Shown here: piece after piece, positions 1-6,893 of the stretch
Position numbering within the stretch: position 1 is the stretch's first letter
How the letters are laid out: each line of letters begins with the position of its first letter
From: Cellulomonadaceae bacterium
GTDB lineage: Bacteria > Actinomycetota > Actinomycetes > Actinomycetales > Cellulomonadaceae
Reading direction: 5' to 3'
NCBI GenBank assembly: GCA_031282935.1
Contig: JAITCS010000044.1
Span: 1 to 16,337, forward strand
Length of the DNA stretch: 16,337 nt
The notes under the pieces: model-generated
Databases searched by the model: none
Told to the model about the DNA's origin: nothing
Seen by the model: only the letters and a program-made list of their open reading frames with translations
Made by a program: the position numbers and the translations under genes

Positions 1-1
1 G

Positions 2-916
2 CTGCTGTTCGGGCTGTTCGTGGCCATGCTGTACCTGGCTACGCAACGCGTCAGTTGGCTGGTGATCGGCGGGGTGATGTTCGTGGTGGGCGCTTTCTTT
101 GCGATTGGCGCGTTTCCGCACGTCATGGCCCGCATCGAGGTGTGGCTCAACGCCATGGATCCGGTGCTGTACGACCGCGTGGGCGGCTCGTTCCAACTGG
201 TGCAGGGCTTGTTCGGCATGGCCAACGGGGGGCTGCTGGGCACGGGTTGGGGGCGCGGTTTTCCGTACTTAGTGCCGCTCAGTTTCTCTGACTTCATTTT
301 CCCGGCCCTGGGGGAAGAAATCGGCCTCACCGGTTTATTGGCCGTTTTAGTGGTTTTTATGATTATTGTGGAACGCGGTTTGCGCACGGCGTTAGGGGTG
401 CGTGACGGTTTCGGGAAACTGTTAGCGGCGGGGTTATCTTTCTTGTTCGCGCTGCAATTATTTACGATTATCGGCGGGGTAACGCGCCTTTTGCCGCTAA
501 CGGGTTTGACTGTGCCTTTTATGGCGCAAGGCGGTAGTTCCATGATGGCGAACTGGATAGTGGTCGCTCTACTTTTGCGGATTTCCGACGCGGCGCGGCG
601 GCCCTCGCACGACCCTGGAATTGGGGAGGTGGCCTCGCAACGCGAGCCGACGGAGAAACTGGTCGAAGTTCCTGGTCGCAGCGTTATTAGCAACGTTACA
701 AATGTCCCGGTAGAGGTGGCGGTAAGCGGCGACGGGCCAGCCACTGAGTTCATCCAACTAGATAACGGCCCCGAATACGCGTCCAGCCTCGGCGGTGAAA
801 TCCCCACCGAAACCTTTGGCGCTGAAACGTTTAGCTCGGACTCGTTCCAAAGCGGCCCTCACCACATCGAGCCGTTCCACGTCGAAACGTTCCCAGCCGG
901 GGGCCGAAATGAATAA
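2..916 (+). CDS. rodA: SEDS-family peptidoglycan glycosyltransferase (RodA/FtsW type), 5' partial
   Basis: The frame is open to the left edge, so only the C-terminal 304 residues are visible; the GTG at 20 is probably internal. SEDS proteins are polytopic membrane enzymes that polymerise lipid II into glycan strands together with a class B PBP. Seen here: several membrane segments, a GGLLGTGWGRG stretch, the conserved DFIFPALGEEIGLTG loop, and a TGLTVPFMAQGGSSMMANW stretch before the last membrane helix. These are hallmarks of FtsW/RodA/SpoVE. After the last helix (ending near base 590) there is a hydrophilic tail of about 105 residues, rich in Glu, Ser and Thr, ending in ETF-containing repeats; many RodA proteins have shorter tails. 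The stop at 914-916 overlaps the pbpA start by 8 bases, suggesting translational coupling. Assignment to RodA rather than FtsW rests only on the neighbouring pbpA-pknA-pknB order. Confidence 0.93.
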   Translation: MLFGLFVAMLYLATQRVSWLVIGGVMFVVGAFFAIGAFPHVMARIEVWLNAMDPVLYDRVGGSFQLVQGLFGMANGGLLGTGWGRGFPYLVPLSFSDFIFPALGEEIGLTGLLAVLVVFMIIVERGLRTALGVRDGFGKLLAAGLSFLFALQLFTIIGGVTRLLPLTGLTVPFMAQGGSSMMANWIVVALLLRISDAARRPSHDPGIGEVASQREPTEKLVEVPGRSVISNVTNVPVEVAVSGDGPATEFIQLDNGPEYASSLGGEIPTETFGAETFSSDSFQSGPHHIEPFHVETFPAGGRNE

Positions 917-2375
917 GCCCATTCGCAGGCTTGGCATCATCGTGGCCCTCATGTTCGTGGCGATTATGGCCTCGACCACTTTCACGCAATTCTTTCAAGC
1001 CAGCGCCCTCAACCAGCACGGACGAAACGTGCGCGCCCTTTATCGGGAATTTGGAAACAAACGCGGCCCGATTATCGCCGATGGCGTCACGTTAGCGGAA
1101 TCCGTTCCCGTTGATTCGCCTTTCAGGTATTTGCGCACTTATTCCCATGAGGATAGCGAGTTAGCGCAGATATTCGCGCCGGTCACCGGATTCTTTTCGA
1201 TAGTAAATGGCACCACCATGCTAGAACGAACCGAAAATGCGTATCTGAATGGCACGGCCGACGAATTGTGGTTTCATCGGATAAGGGATTTGTTCACCTC
1301 TACTGAGCCGCAGGGCAGCTCGGTGGAAACCACGATTGACTACGACACGCAAGTTGCCGCCTGGGAGGCATTGGGGCATCAGACGGGCGCGGTGGTTGCC
1401 CTCGAAGTTCGCACCGGGCGTATCCTGGCGATGGTGTCCAAACCGTCCTTTGACCCGAACGTGCTGGCCGTTCATTCCACTGGCAACGCAGGCGCCGCCT
1501 ATCAGGAACTCGTGGCCGAGGATTCCGACCCGCTGATCAACCGCACCATCAACGCGCTGTATCCGCCCGGCTCCACGTTCAAGCTGATCCCGGCCATCGC
1601 CGCCCTGGAAACCGGCGTCGTCACCCCGAACCAGCTGATCCCCGCCCCCCGCACGTACACGCTGCCGGGCACCAACCACGCGCTGCGCAATTTCGGTGGG
1701 GCGGCTTGCTCACCCAACGATGAAATGACTTTGCATGATGCGATGGTGATTTCGTGCAACACGGCTTTCGCGGCACTCGGGGTCGAATTGGGCGGTCAAG
1801 CCATGTATGCCCAGGCAGAACGTTTTGGTTTCAACAGCCCCTTTGAGGTGCCGATGCGTTCGGCGGTGAGCAGTTTCCCCACCCCTGGCCCGGATCGTGC
1901 GCGCAATGGCTTGGCCGGGATTGGGCAGGGCGATGTCACTGCGACCCCGCTGCAAATGGCCGTGGTGGCCGCCGCCATCGCAAATAATGGGGTGGTTATG
2001 CAGCCGTATCTGGTGGACACCGTGCGCGATGACCAGTTGGAGACCGTTGTCGCCAACGAGCCGCGCCAGTTGCGCAGCGCCATGCTGCCTGCGACGGCCC
2101 GGCTGCTCACCGAGATGATGGTGGACACCGTGGATCACGGCACGGGCACGGCGGCGCGGATTCAGGGCGTGTCGGTGGCGGGCAAGACGGGCACGGCGCA
2201 GACGGCTACGGGCGTGGCGCCGCACGCTTGGTTTGTCGCTTTCGCTCCGGCGGACGACCCGCAGATAGCGGTCGCGGTGGTGGTGGAGCGCGGCGGTGAT
2301 CTCAACTCCGAGGCGACCGGCGGGCGCGTCGCGGCCCCCATAGCCCGGCGAGTCATAGAAGCGTTCTTGCGATGA
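909..2375 (+). CDS. pbpA: Class B penicillin-binding protein, transpeptidase PbpA
   Basis: Encodes 488 residues, close to the length of actinobacterial PbpA. It cross-links peptidoglycan stems outside the membrane, partnered with the upstream SEDS protein. An N-terminal membrane anchor covers about residues 8-30. A dimerisation-type region follows, then the transpeptidase domain with all three active-site motifs: S222-T-F-K225 (acylated serine, in PPGSTFK), S282-C-N284 and K426-T-G428 (in AGKTGTAQT). The start ATG at 909 was chosen because it gives MNKPIRRLG followed directly by the membrane helix. An in-frame upstream start at 795 would overlap the previous gene by about 120 bases and place a basic, serine-rich extension before the anchor. 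The 8-base overlap (909-916) with the upstream gene and the weak Shine-Dalgarno sequence favour coupled translation. No missing catalytic residue was seen. Confidence 0.95.
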   Translation: MNKPIRRLGIIVALMFVAIMASTTFTQFFQASALNQHGRNVRALYREFGNKRGPIIADGVTLAESVPVDSPFRYLRTYSHEDSELAQIFAPVTGFFSIVNGTTMLERTENAYLNGTADELWFHRIRDLFTSTEPQGSSVETTIDYDTQVAAWEALGHQTGAVVALEVRTGRILAMVSKPSFDPNVLAVHSTGNAGAAYQELVAEDSDPLINRTINALYPPGSTFKLIPAIAALETGVVTPNQLIPAPRTYTLPGTNHALRNFGGAACSPNDEMTLHDAMVISCNTAFAALGVELGGQAMYAQAERFGFNSPFEVPMRSAVSSFPTPGPDRARNGLAGIGQGDVTATPLQMAVVAAAIANNGVVMQPYLVDTVRDDQLETVVANEPRQLRSAMLPATARLLTEMMVDTVDHGTGTAARIQGVSVAGKTGTAQTATGVAPHAWFVAFAPADDPQIAVAVVVERGGDLNSEATGGRVAAPIARRVIEAFLR

Positions 2376-2499
2376 AAGGACGATTCTTTATCGCTGCAGC
2401 GTCGCCCCTCGGCGGGGGCGGGGTTGCAGCGCGGAGCGGAGCGACCAGGCAGCGCCGTGAAACGGCGAGTGCCCCGTTTGTCACCGAGGAATATTTACG
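2376..2499 (+). other. pbpA-pknA spacer with small inverted repeats
   Basis: A GC-rich 124-base gap inside the cell-wall cluster. It holds two short inverted repeats: CGCCCC/GGGGCG (2403-2408 with 2415-2420) and CGCCGT/ACGGCG (2453-2458 with 2462-2467, loop GAA). Neither is followed by a T-run, so neither looks like a classical terminator. It also has the 14-mer GGAGCGGAGCGACC (2433-2446), which recurs at 6803-6816. A good ribosome-binding site, GAGGA (2486-2490), precedes the pknA ATG by 9 bases. No convincing promoter was recognised. Confidence 0.5.
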
Positions 2500-4293
2500 A
2501 TGAAAGCGAAGCAGGGGTTGCTGCTAGGGCACCGGTATCGGCTGGTGGAGTTGCTGGCCACGGGCGGCATGGGCGAGGTGTGGACGGCGCGCGACGAGGC
2601 AGTGGGGCGCACCGTGGCGGTCAAGGTTTTGCGGGAGGAATTCACCGGAAACCAAGAGTCGCTGCGGCGGTTGCGCACGGAGGCCCGAAACTCTGCGGGG
2701 TTGTCGCACAAAAACATTGCCCAGATGTACGATTACGGCGAGCAGGACGGCACCGGGTTTTTGGTGATGGAGTTCGTGCGGGGTGAGGCGCTCGCGGATT
2801 TGCTGGATCGCCAGCCGGTGCTGCCCCCGGCACAGTTGTTGCCAATTTTGTCGGACACCGCGCGGGGTCTGCACCACGCTCATCAGGCGGCTGTGATTCA
2901 CCGCGACGTGAAGCCCGGCAACATTCTGCTGGAAACCCCGTTGCCCGGCGCGGCTCCTGGCGCGGCTCCGGGGGTAAAGATCACCGATTTCGGGGTTTCG
3001 CGGGCCGACAACCAGGCCACCATGACCGCCACGGGCATGGTGATGGGCACCGCGCAATACCTCTCCCCGGAGCAGGCGATTGGGAAGGCCGCCACGGCGC
3101 GCTCGGACATGTACTCGTTGGGGGTTATCGCTTACGAGGCCACCGTGGGCAAGCGACCGTTCACCGGGAAGAGTCCGGTGGATATCGCCGTCGCGCACGT
3201 CAATGACCCGGTGCCGCCGCTGCCGCCCGACACGCAACCTGACCTCGCCCGCGTGATAATCCGCCTGCTGTCCAAGGACCCTGAGGATAGGTATGCCACC
3301 GCTGGGCAGTTGGCCGACGAGCTTGATCGGATAAACGCCAGCCTCGCGGCGCCGGGGTCTGAGCGGGCGGCTGCTTCGAGTGACCAGGTTCCGCATTTCG
3401 TAGCCAAGCCGGACAGCTCCGTGGCTGGGCCGTATGCTGTGCCGCCCTTGGGCGATGCCGCTGCGCCTCCGTTGCGCGATGCGGCTGCGCCGCCGCTCGC
3501 TGTGCCGCCGCCTCCTGCGTACCCGTCGGCTTCTACGAACCCTCCTGCCAGTTCGGGTGGTGGTTTCGACAGGCTCAACCACCGGGACGCCCCTCCGGTT
3601 ATCCCGCCGCGCGGTGGTGGCCGGGATTCGGTGTCCCCCGTCGCTCCGCCTCGCTCCGCTGGTCGTCCGGTCGGCCCAAATATTTCACGTGAAACGCCGC
3701 CCGTAATCCCACCGCGCGGGGTGGCGCCGGGTGTTGCGCCGCGCAATGCGTACCCGCCCGCTGTGTCGTCGCGGCATGGGTCGCCTGCGGCGTACCCGTC
3801 GGCCTCCGCGAACCGTCCTGCGGTTGAGTCCTCCGGTGCGCAAGGGGTTTCGGGTGGTGGTTTCGACAGGCTCAACCACCGGGGAGCTGATGCACCGGGT
3901 GGTGGTTTCGACAGGCTCAACCAGCGGGGAGCGGCATCGGCGGGCAGCTCGGGTGGTTTCGACGGGCGGGCGCGCGAGATTCCGCGCGTCAACCAGCGGG
4001 GGGCTGGTGCGATTGGTGGTTTCGACAGGCCCAACCACCGGGCGGCGCAGGGGTGGCACGAGGTGGTGCGGGGCCCGGCGACACCTGCCACGGGGCAACA
4101 AAGGCACCAAAAAGGCGGCGCGTGGCGGTCACAAATGCCGCGCTACCAGATTTTATTGCTACTTATTTTGGCCGCAGTTGTGTTATACCTCGTGATTCAT
4201 GCTTTAGTGAGTAATAATACAGGTACGAGTGCCGTGGTTAGCGCCGGTAATTTCGCGTGCCTCGTCCGAGCAGAAGGGTACCCAAGTGGCTGA
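2500..4293 (+). CDS. pknA: Serine/threonine protein kinase PknA with repeat-invaded linker
   Basis: Encodes 597 residues, much longer than the about 430-residue mycobacterial PknA. The kinase domain (about 10-270) has a glycine loop (ATGGMGEV), VAVK with Lys42, the HRDVKPGN catalytic loop (Asp136, Lys138), DFG at Asp163 and a MGTAQYLSPEQ activation segment. It should therefore be an active Hanks-type kinase acting on wall-growth and division proteins. A tandem GAAP duplication (residues 150-157) lengthens the hairpin between the catalytic loop and DFG. The linker (about 275-545) is Pro/Gly/Ser rich. It carries five repeats of GGFDRLN(H/Q)R type at residues 354, 453, 468, 485 (interrupted) and 506, plus SRET (396-399) encoded by a parS-like palindrome. 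One membrane helix spans about 551-571. A short outer tail of 26 residues has no sensor domain. The ATG at 2500 follows GAGGA with 9-base spacing. The stop overlaps pknB by 8 bases. Confidence 0.95.
   Translation: MKAKQGLLLGHRYRLVELLATGGMGEVWTARDEAVGRTVAVKVLREEFTGNQESLRRLRTEARNSAGLSHKNIAQMYDYGEQDGTGFLVMEFVRGEALADLLDRQPVLPPAQLLPILSDTARGLHHAHQAAVIHRDVKPGNILLETPLPGAAPGAAPGVKITDFGVSRADNQATMTATGMVMGTAQYLSPEQAIGKAATARSDMYSLGVIAYEATVGKRPFTGKSPVDIAVAHVNDPVPPLPPDTQPDLARVIIRLLSKDPEDRYATAGQLADELDRINASLAAPGSERAAASSDQVPHFVAKPDSSVAGPYAVPPLGDAAAPPLRDAAAPPLAVPPPPAYPSASTNPPASSGGGFDRLNHRDAPPVIPPRGGGRDSVSPVAPPRSAGRPVGPNISRETPPVIPPRGVAPGVAPRNAYPPAVSSRHGSPAAYPSASANRPAVESSGAQGVSGGGFDRLNHRGADAPGGGFDRLNQRGAASAGSSGGFDGRAREIPRVNQRGAGAIGGFDRPNHRAAQGWHEVVRGPATPATGQQRHQKGGAWRSQMPRYQILLLLILAAVVLYLVIHALVSNNTGTSAVVSAGNFACLVRAEGYPSG
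2947..2970 (+). repeat. 12-bp tandem duplication in the pknA kinase domain
   Basis: Two 12-base units (2947-2958 and 2959-2970), differing only at the last base, encode GAAP-GAAP. They sit between the catalytic loop and the DFG motif, where kinases normally have a short beta hairpin. The insertion is in frame and leaves all catalytic motifs intact. Confidence 0.8.
3559..3583 (+). repeat. REP-like palindromic element, copy 1 (inside pknA)
   Basis: Perfect 7-base arms GGTGGTT and AACCACC flank the 11-base core TCGACAGGCTC. The element starts on a codon boundary and is read as GGFDRLNH. The same sequence occurs downstream in pknA and in both orientations after pknB. Confidence 0.85.
3681..3696 (+). 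promoter_or_regulatory. parS: parS-like ParB-binding palindrome inside pknA
   Basis: The 16-mer TATTTCACGTGAAACG matches the widely conserved parS sequence TGTTTCACGTGAAACA at 14 of 16 positions, with a perfect 12-base central palindrome TTTCACGTGAAA (3683-3694). It is read through as the peptide NISRETP. parS sites seed ParB loading and chromosome segregation, and normally cluster around the origin. Binding is inferred from sequence only; the two mismatches may weaken it. Confidence 0.65.
3856..4039 (+). repeat. REP-like palindromic elements, copies 2-5 (cluster inside pknA)
   Basis: Copy 2 is at 3856-3880 (exact match to copy 1). Copy 3 is at 3901-3925 (right arm changed to AACCAGC). Copy 4 is at 3952-3999, where the core is replaced after TTTCGAC by a longer GC-rich stretch, a net insertion of 21 bases. 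Copy 5 is at 4015-4039 (one T to C change, giving Pro for Leu). Starts are spaced 45, 51 and 63 bases apart, all multiples of three, so every copy is translated in the same frame as GGFDRLN(H/Q)R or a variant. Mutated copies stay in frame, which suggests the reading frame is under selection. Confidence 0.85.
4272..4278 (+). promoter_or_regulatory. Ribosome-binding site deciding the pknB start
   Basis: AGAAGGG lies 7 bases before the GTG at 4286, inside the last codons of pknA. It supports GTG 4286 over in-frame starts further upstream. Confidence 0.75.
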
Positions 4294-6601
4294 CAACACT
4301 CCACGTGAACTGGGCGGCCGGTATGAGGTTGGCGAACTCATTGGCCGTGGCGGCATGGCTGAGGTGCATATTGGGCATGATCGTAGGCTCGGGCGTACGG
4401 TTGCGATCAAGATTTTGCGCTCGGATTTGGCTCGTGACCCCGCATTTTTGGCTCGTTTCGCTAAGGAGGCCCAATCGGCCGCCGCGCTGAACCACCCGGC
4501 CATCGTCGCGGTTTATGACACCGGCGAGGACACTTTCCCTGACCCCACCACTGGCGCCACCATTCATGTGCCTTACATTGTGATGGAGTACGTGGAGGGG
4601 CACACGGTTCGGGAGATTCTCAATCACGGCGACGCTGTACCCATTGATGAGGCCGTTGAGATAACTTCTGGCGTGCTTTCGGCGCTGTCTTATTCGCACC
4701 AGGCTGGGATTATTCACCGCGATATCAAGCCCGGAAACGTGATGATTACCCCCACGGGGGCGGTCAAGGTGATGGATTTCGGCATTGCGCGGGCGGTGGC
4801 CGATTCCGCTATGACGCAGACGCAGGCCGTGATTGGCACCGCGCAGTATTTGTCGCCGGAACAGGCCCGTGGTGAGAACGTTGATACGCGGTCCGACATT
4901 TATTCCACTGGTTGTTTGCTTTTCGAGTTGCTGACGGGCCGCCCGCCGTTTGTGGGGGATTCGCCCGTGGCGGTCGCGTATCAGCATGTGGGCCAGAACC
5001 CGCAGGCGCCGTCGGACATTGCCTCGGACGTGCCCCAGGATTTGGATCGGATCACCCTGAAAGCGCTGGCTAAGGAGCGGGCGGCACGGTATTCGACGGC
5101 TGCTGAGTTCCAGGCCGATTTGGAGAACTTCCTGGCCGGAAACCCGGTGTTTGTGCCTGCGCCGGACGCGAACGCCACGCGCGTGATTGGGGTTACGCCC
5201 GATTCGACTACGGTTATGCCGCATGCCACGGCCGTTTTGCCTGCGGGCGCGGGCGGGCTCGACGGGCGGCAACGGCCTGGCGGTGTGGTGCCTGGCGGTT
5301 CTGGGTTCGATAACGACGCCACTGCGATTCATCCGCGCGGTTTGGGCGCGGTTCCACCTGCAATTCCGGTGGCCCTCCCGCCAAACCAGTACGGGCAGCC
5401 TTACGGCCAGTATCCGGGCCAGCCTGGCCAACCTGGCCAATATTCTCCCGGTCATCCTGGCGCCCCTGGGTATGGGCAATCCTTGTCGTACCCGCCGCAA
5501 GCCAACCGTGCGCAGGTGCCAGCCTGGGGTCCACTCAATCAGGGCGGCTACCCGGGCACGCAAGGCGTCCCGATTGTCCATGAGCCAGCGCCCTCGAACA
5601 AGGGTAAGATTCTGCTGTTCACCTTGTTGCCGCTTTTAGTGCTGGCCGCCGGAATCCTGACCTATTTCTTCACGCGCACTGAAGAGCCGACTGTCGCGCC
5701 GCCGGTGAATGTCACCGTGCCTTTGCTCGCTACCGGAAGTGTGGCTACCCAGCAAGAGGTCTGCGACCAGATTGAAGCCGCCCATCTTATTTGTGACCCG
5801 CGCGTGGACGCGGAATCGAACGAGCAGGCTGGCACGCTGCTGCGCCAAGAGCCCGTGGGCGGCGTAGAGGCGCCGGAAGGCAGCAACGTTGTGGTGTGGT
5901 TCTCGGGCGGCCCGAATACGGTGGCGGTGCCCGGTTTAGTCGGCATGACTTTGGCGCAGGCCGAAGCTCGCCTTGCTGAGGTAGGCTTGATTTTGGGGCA
6001 GGTGACGCCGGAAAACTCGGCCACCGAGGCAGAGGGGCACATTACGGGTTCGCAACCGGTGCCCAATCAGGCGGTGAGCACGGGGGATCGGGTGAACGTA
6101 TCCGTTTCCACGGGCTTAGTTGACCTGCCCGAGTTGGTTGGTATGCCGGAAAACCAGGCGTTGACGCTACTCAACAGCCTGCGCCTGCGCACGGGCGAAC
6201 GCATAGAGCAGGTGAGCCTCGACAGGCAGCCCGGCACCGTGATCGCGCAAACCCCAGCCGCTGGGGACGTGGAGCAGGGCAGCGAGGTGGAGCTGATCAT
6301 CGCGATTGCGCCGGAGCCGGAAATGATCGCCGTGCCGGACATCGCTGGGCAGGCCTGGACCTACGCCCAGGATCACCTAGTGGGGTTGAACTCGCGCGTG
6401 GTCACTGACAACAATGATGTGGTGCCTCCAGGGTATGTCATTTCGACCGACCCGGCCGCTGGCACCGAGGTGGTTGAGGGCACCGTGATTACGGTGACGC
6501 TTTCCTCCGGGCCTGCGGCTCCTGGTGAGGTGGAGTACCCCACCGATCCGCTCGAACCGAATGACCCGTACTACTCCGGTGGTGACGAAACCGAAGGCTA
6601 G
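4286..6601 (+). CDS. pknB: PASTA-domain serine/threonine protein kinase PknB
   Basis: Encodes 771 residues, longer than mycobacterial PknB (626). The cytoplasmic kinase domain (about 10-280) shows GRGGMAEV, Lys42 in VAIK, HRDIKPGN (Asp146, Lys148), DFG at Asp164 and an activation segment with GTAQYLSPEQ. A Gly/Pro/Gln-rich linker with YGQ and PGQ runs precedes one membrane helix at about 442-463. Four PASTA repeats follow, beginning near 475, 543, 612 and 678 and ending near 745, then an acidic tail. PASTA repeats bind muropeptides or lipid II and transmit wall status to the kinase. GTG 4286 was chosen because it follows AGAAGGG with 7-base spacing and gives MADNTPRELGGRYEVGELIG, the expected kinase start. 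The start overlaps the pknA stop by 8 bases. The first PASTA repeat is the least typical and has two cysteines, in EVCDQ and LICDP, which could form a disulfide. Confidence 0.96.
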   Translation: MADNTPRELGGRYEVGELIGRGGMAEVHIGHDRRLGRTVAIKILRSDLARDPAFLARFAKEAQSAAALNHPAIVAVYDTGEDTFPDPTTGATIHVPYIVMEYVEGHTVREILNHGDAVPIDEAVEITSGVLSALSYSHQAGIIHRDIKPGNVMITPTGAVKVMDFGIARAVADSAMTQTQAVIGTAQYLSPEQARGENVDTRSDIYSTGCLLFELLTGRPPFVGDSPVAVAYQHVGQNPQAPSDIASDVPQDLDRITLKALAKERAARYSTAAEFQADLENFLAGNPVFVPAPDANATRVIGVTPDSTTVMPHATAVLPAGAGGLDGRQRPGGVVPGGSGFDNDATAIHPRGLGAVPPAIPVALPPNQYGQPYGQYPGQPGQPGQYSPGHPGAPGYGQSLSYPPQANRAQVPAWGPLNQGGYPGTQGVPIVHEPAPSNKGKILLFTLLPLLVLAAGILTYFFTRTEEPTVAPPVNVTVPLLATGSVATQQEVCDQIEAAHLICDPRVDAESNEQAGTLLRQEPVGGVEAPEGSNVVVWFSGGPNTVAVPGLVGMTLAQAEARLAEVGLILGQVTPENSATEAEGHITGSQPVPNQAVSTGDRVNVSVSTGLVDLPELVGMPENQALTLLNSLRLRTGERIEQVSLDRQPGTVIAQTPAAGDVEQGSEVELIIAIAPEPEMIAVPDIAGQAWTYAQDHLVGLNSRVVTDNNDVVPPGYVISTDPAAGTEVVEGTVITVTLSSGPAAPGEVEYPTDPLEPNDPYYSGGDETEG

Positions 6602-6614
6602 GGTTTCCCCCCGC

Positions 6615-6652
6615 TGGTTGAGCCATTCCGGTGGTTTCGACAGGCTCAACCA
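6615..6652. terminator. Possible hairpin just after pknB
   Basis: TGGTTGAGCC (6615-6624) and GGCTCAACCA (6643-6652) are perfect 10-base inverted repeats around an 18-base loop. The hairpin starts 13 bases after the pknB stop. There is no T-run, so it would be an imperfect intrinsic terminator or an mRNA 3'-end stabiliser. The right arm is shared with the REP-like copy at 6630-6652, so alternative folding is possible. Confidence 0.45.
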
Positions 6653-6696
6653 ACGGAAGGCGCAGCTACTGGTGGTTGAGCCCCGTCGAAACCACC
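6630..6696. repeat. REP-like pair in head-to-head orientation
   Basis: A forward copy (6630-6652, same strand as in pknA) and an inverted copy (6671-6696, with one extra base in its core) are separated by 18 bases. Such facing pairs resemble the composite arrangement of bacterial REP elements. Confidence 0.8.
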
Positions 6697-6706
6697 CCCA
6701 ACCGCC

Positions 6707-6728
6707 GGGGTTTCGTCAGGCTCAACCT
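6707..6728 (+). repeat. Degenerate REP-like copy
   Basis: GGGGTTTCGTCAGGCTCAAC followed by CT keeps most of the core and the right arm (TCAGGCTCAACC). Its left arm has diverged, so the stem is shorter. Confidence 0.65.
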
Positions 6729-6819
6729 GAAGGTTTCGGTGACCGACGCCGGTCGAGAGTAGAGACCGCTTGCGGATTCTACCGAGGGCTAGGAGGGAAT
6801 AGGGAGCGGAGCGACCGCC

Positions 6820-6874
6820 ACAGGCTCAACCAACGGAAGGCGCAGCTACCGGTGGTTGAGCCTGTCGAAACCAC
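6820..6874. repeat. Second partial REP-like pair, 180 bp from the first
   Basis: A right half-element (6820-6832) and a full inverted copy (6851-6874) repeat the layout of the first pair. Bases 6820-6862 match 6640-6682 at 42 of 43 positions, an exact 180-base offset, so this part arose by direct duplication including the non-palindromic spacer (AACGGAAGGCGCAGCTAC). The left half of the forward element is replaced by the GGAGCGGAGCGACC sequence. Confidence 0.8.
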
Positions 6875-6893
6875 ACCCCAAGACGGGCCAATG

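Larger units (their letters stand above)
6602..6893. other. Repeat-filled spacer between convergent genes
   Basis: This 292-base gap separates the pknB stop from the end of the App1-like gene on the other strand. I see no gene in it. It consists largely of REP-like palindromes in both orientations plus an embedded GGAGCGGAGCGACC (6803-6816). Placement between convergent 3' ends is typical of REP-type elements, which can terminate transcription or protect mRNA ends. Confidence 0.8.

Noticed and set aside
795..908. Upstream start for pbpA
   Set aside because: It would overlap the rodA-like gene by about 120 bases and put a basic Ser-rich extension before the membrane anchor. ATG 909 gives the normal N-terminus.
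2424..2786. 120-codon plus-strand frame spanning the pbpA-pknA spacer
   Set aside because: It overlaps the start of the pknA kinase domain in another frame, and its product is Arg/Gly-rich with no features.
2524..3582. Long open frame on the minus strand opposite pknA (352 codons), and a similar one at 3132-4091
   Set aside because: The pknA frame has intact kinase motifs. The opposite frames are Arg-rich or repeat-derived low complexity caused by high GC and the stop-poor repeat, with no recognisable domain.
3559..4039. CRISPR array
   Set aside because: Repeats are palindromic, unevenly spaced (45-297 bases), inside a coding frame and recur in inverted orientation elsewhere; no uniform spacers and no cas genes.
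4297..4312. CACGTG centre with TCCACGTGAA near the pknB start as a third parS
   Set aside because: Only 9 of 16 positions match the consensus and the outer arms are absent.
4238..5581. 447-codon open frame on the minus strand opposite pknB
   Set aside because: It is Arg- and His-rich with no family features, fully inside a gene with clear kinase motifs; a GC-driven shadow.
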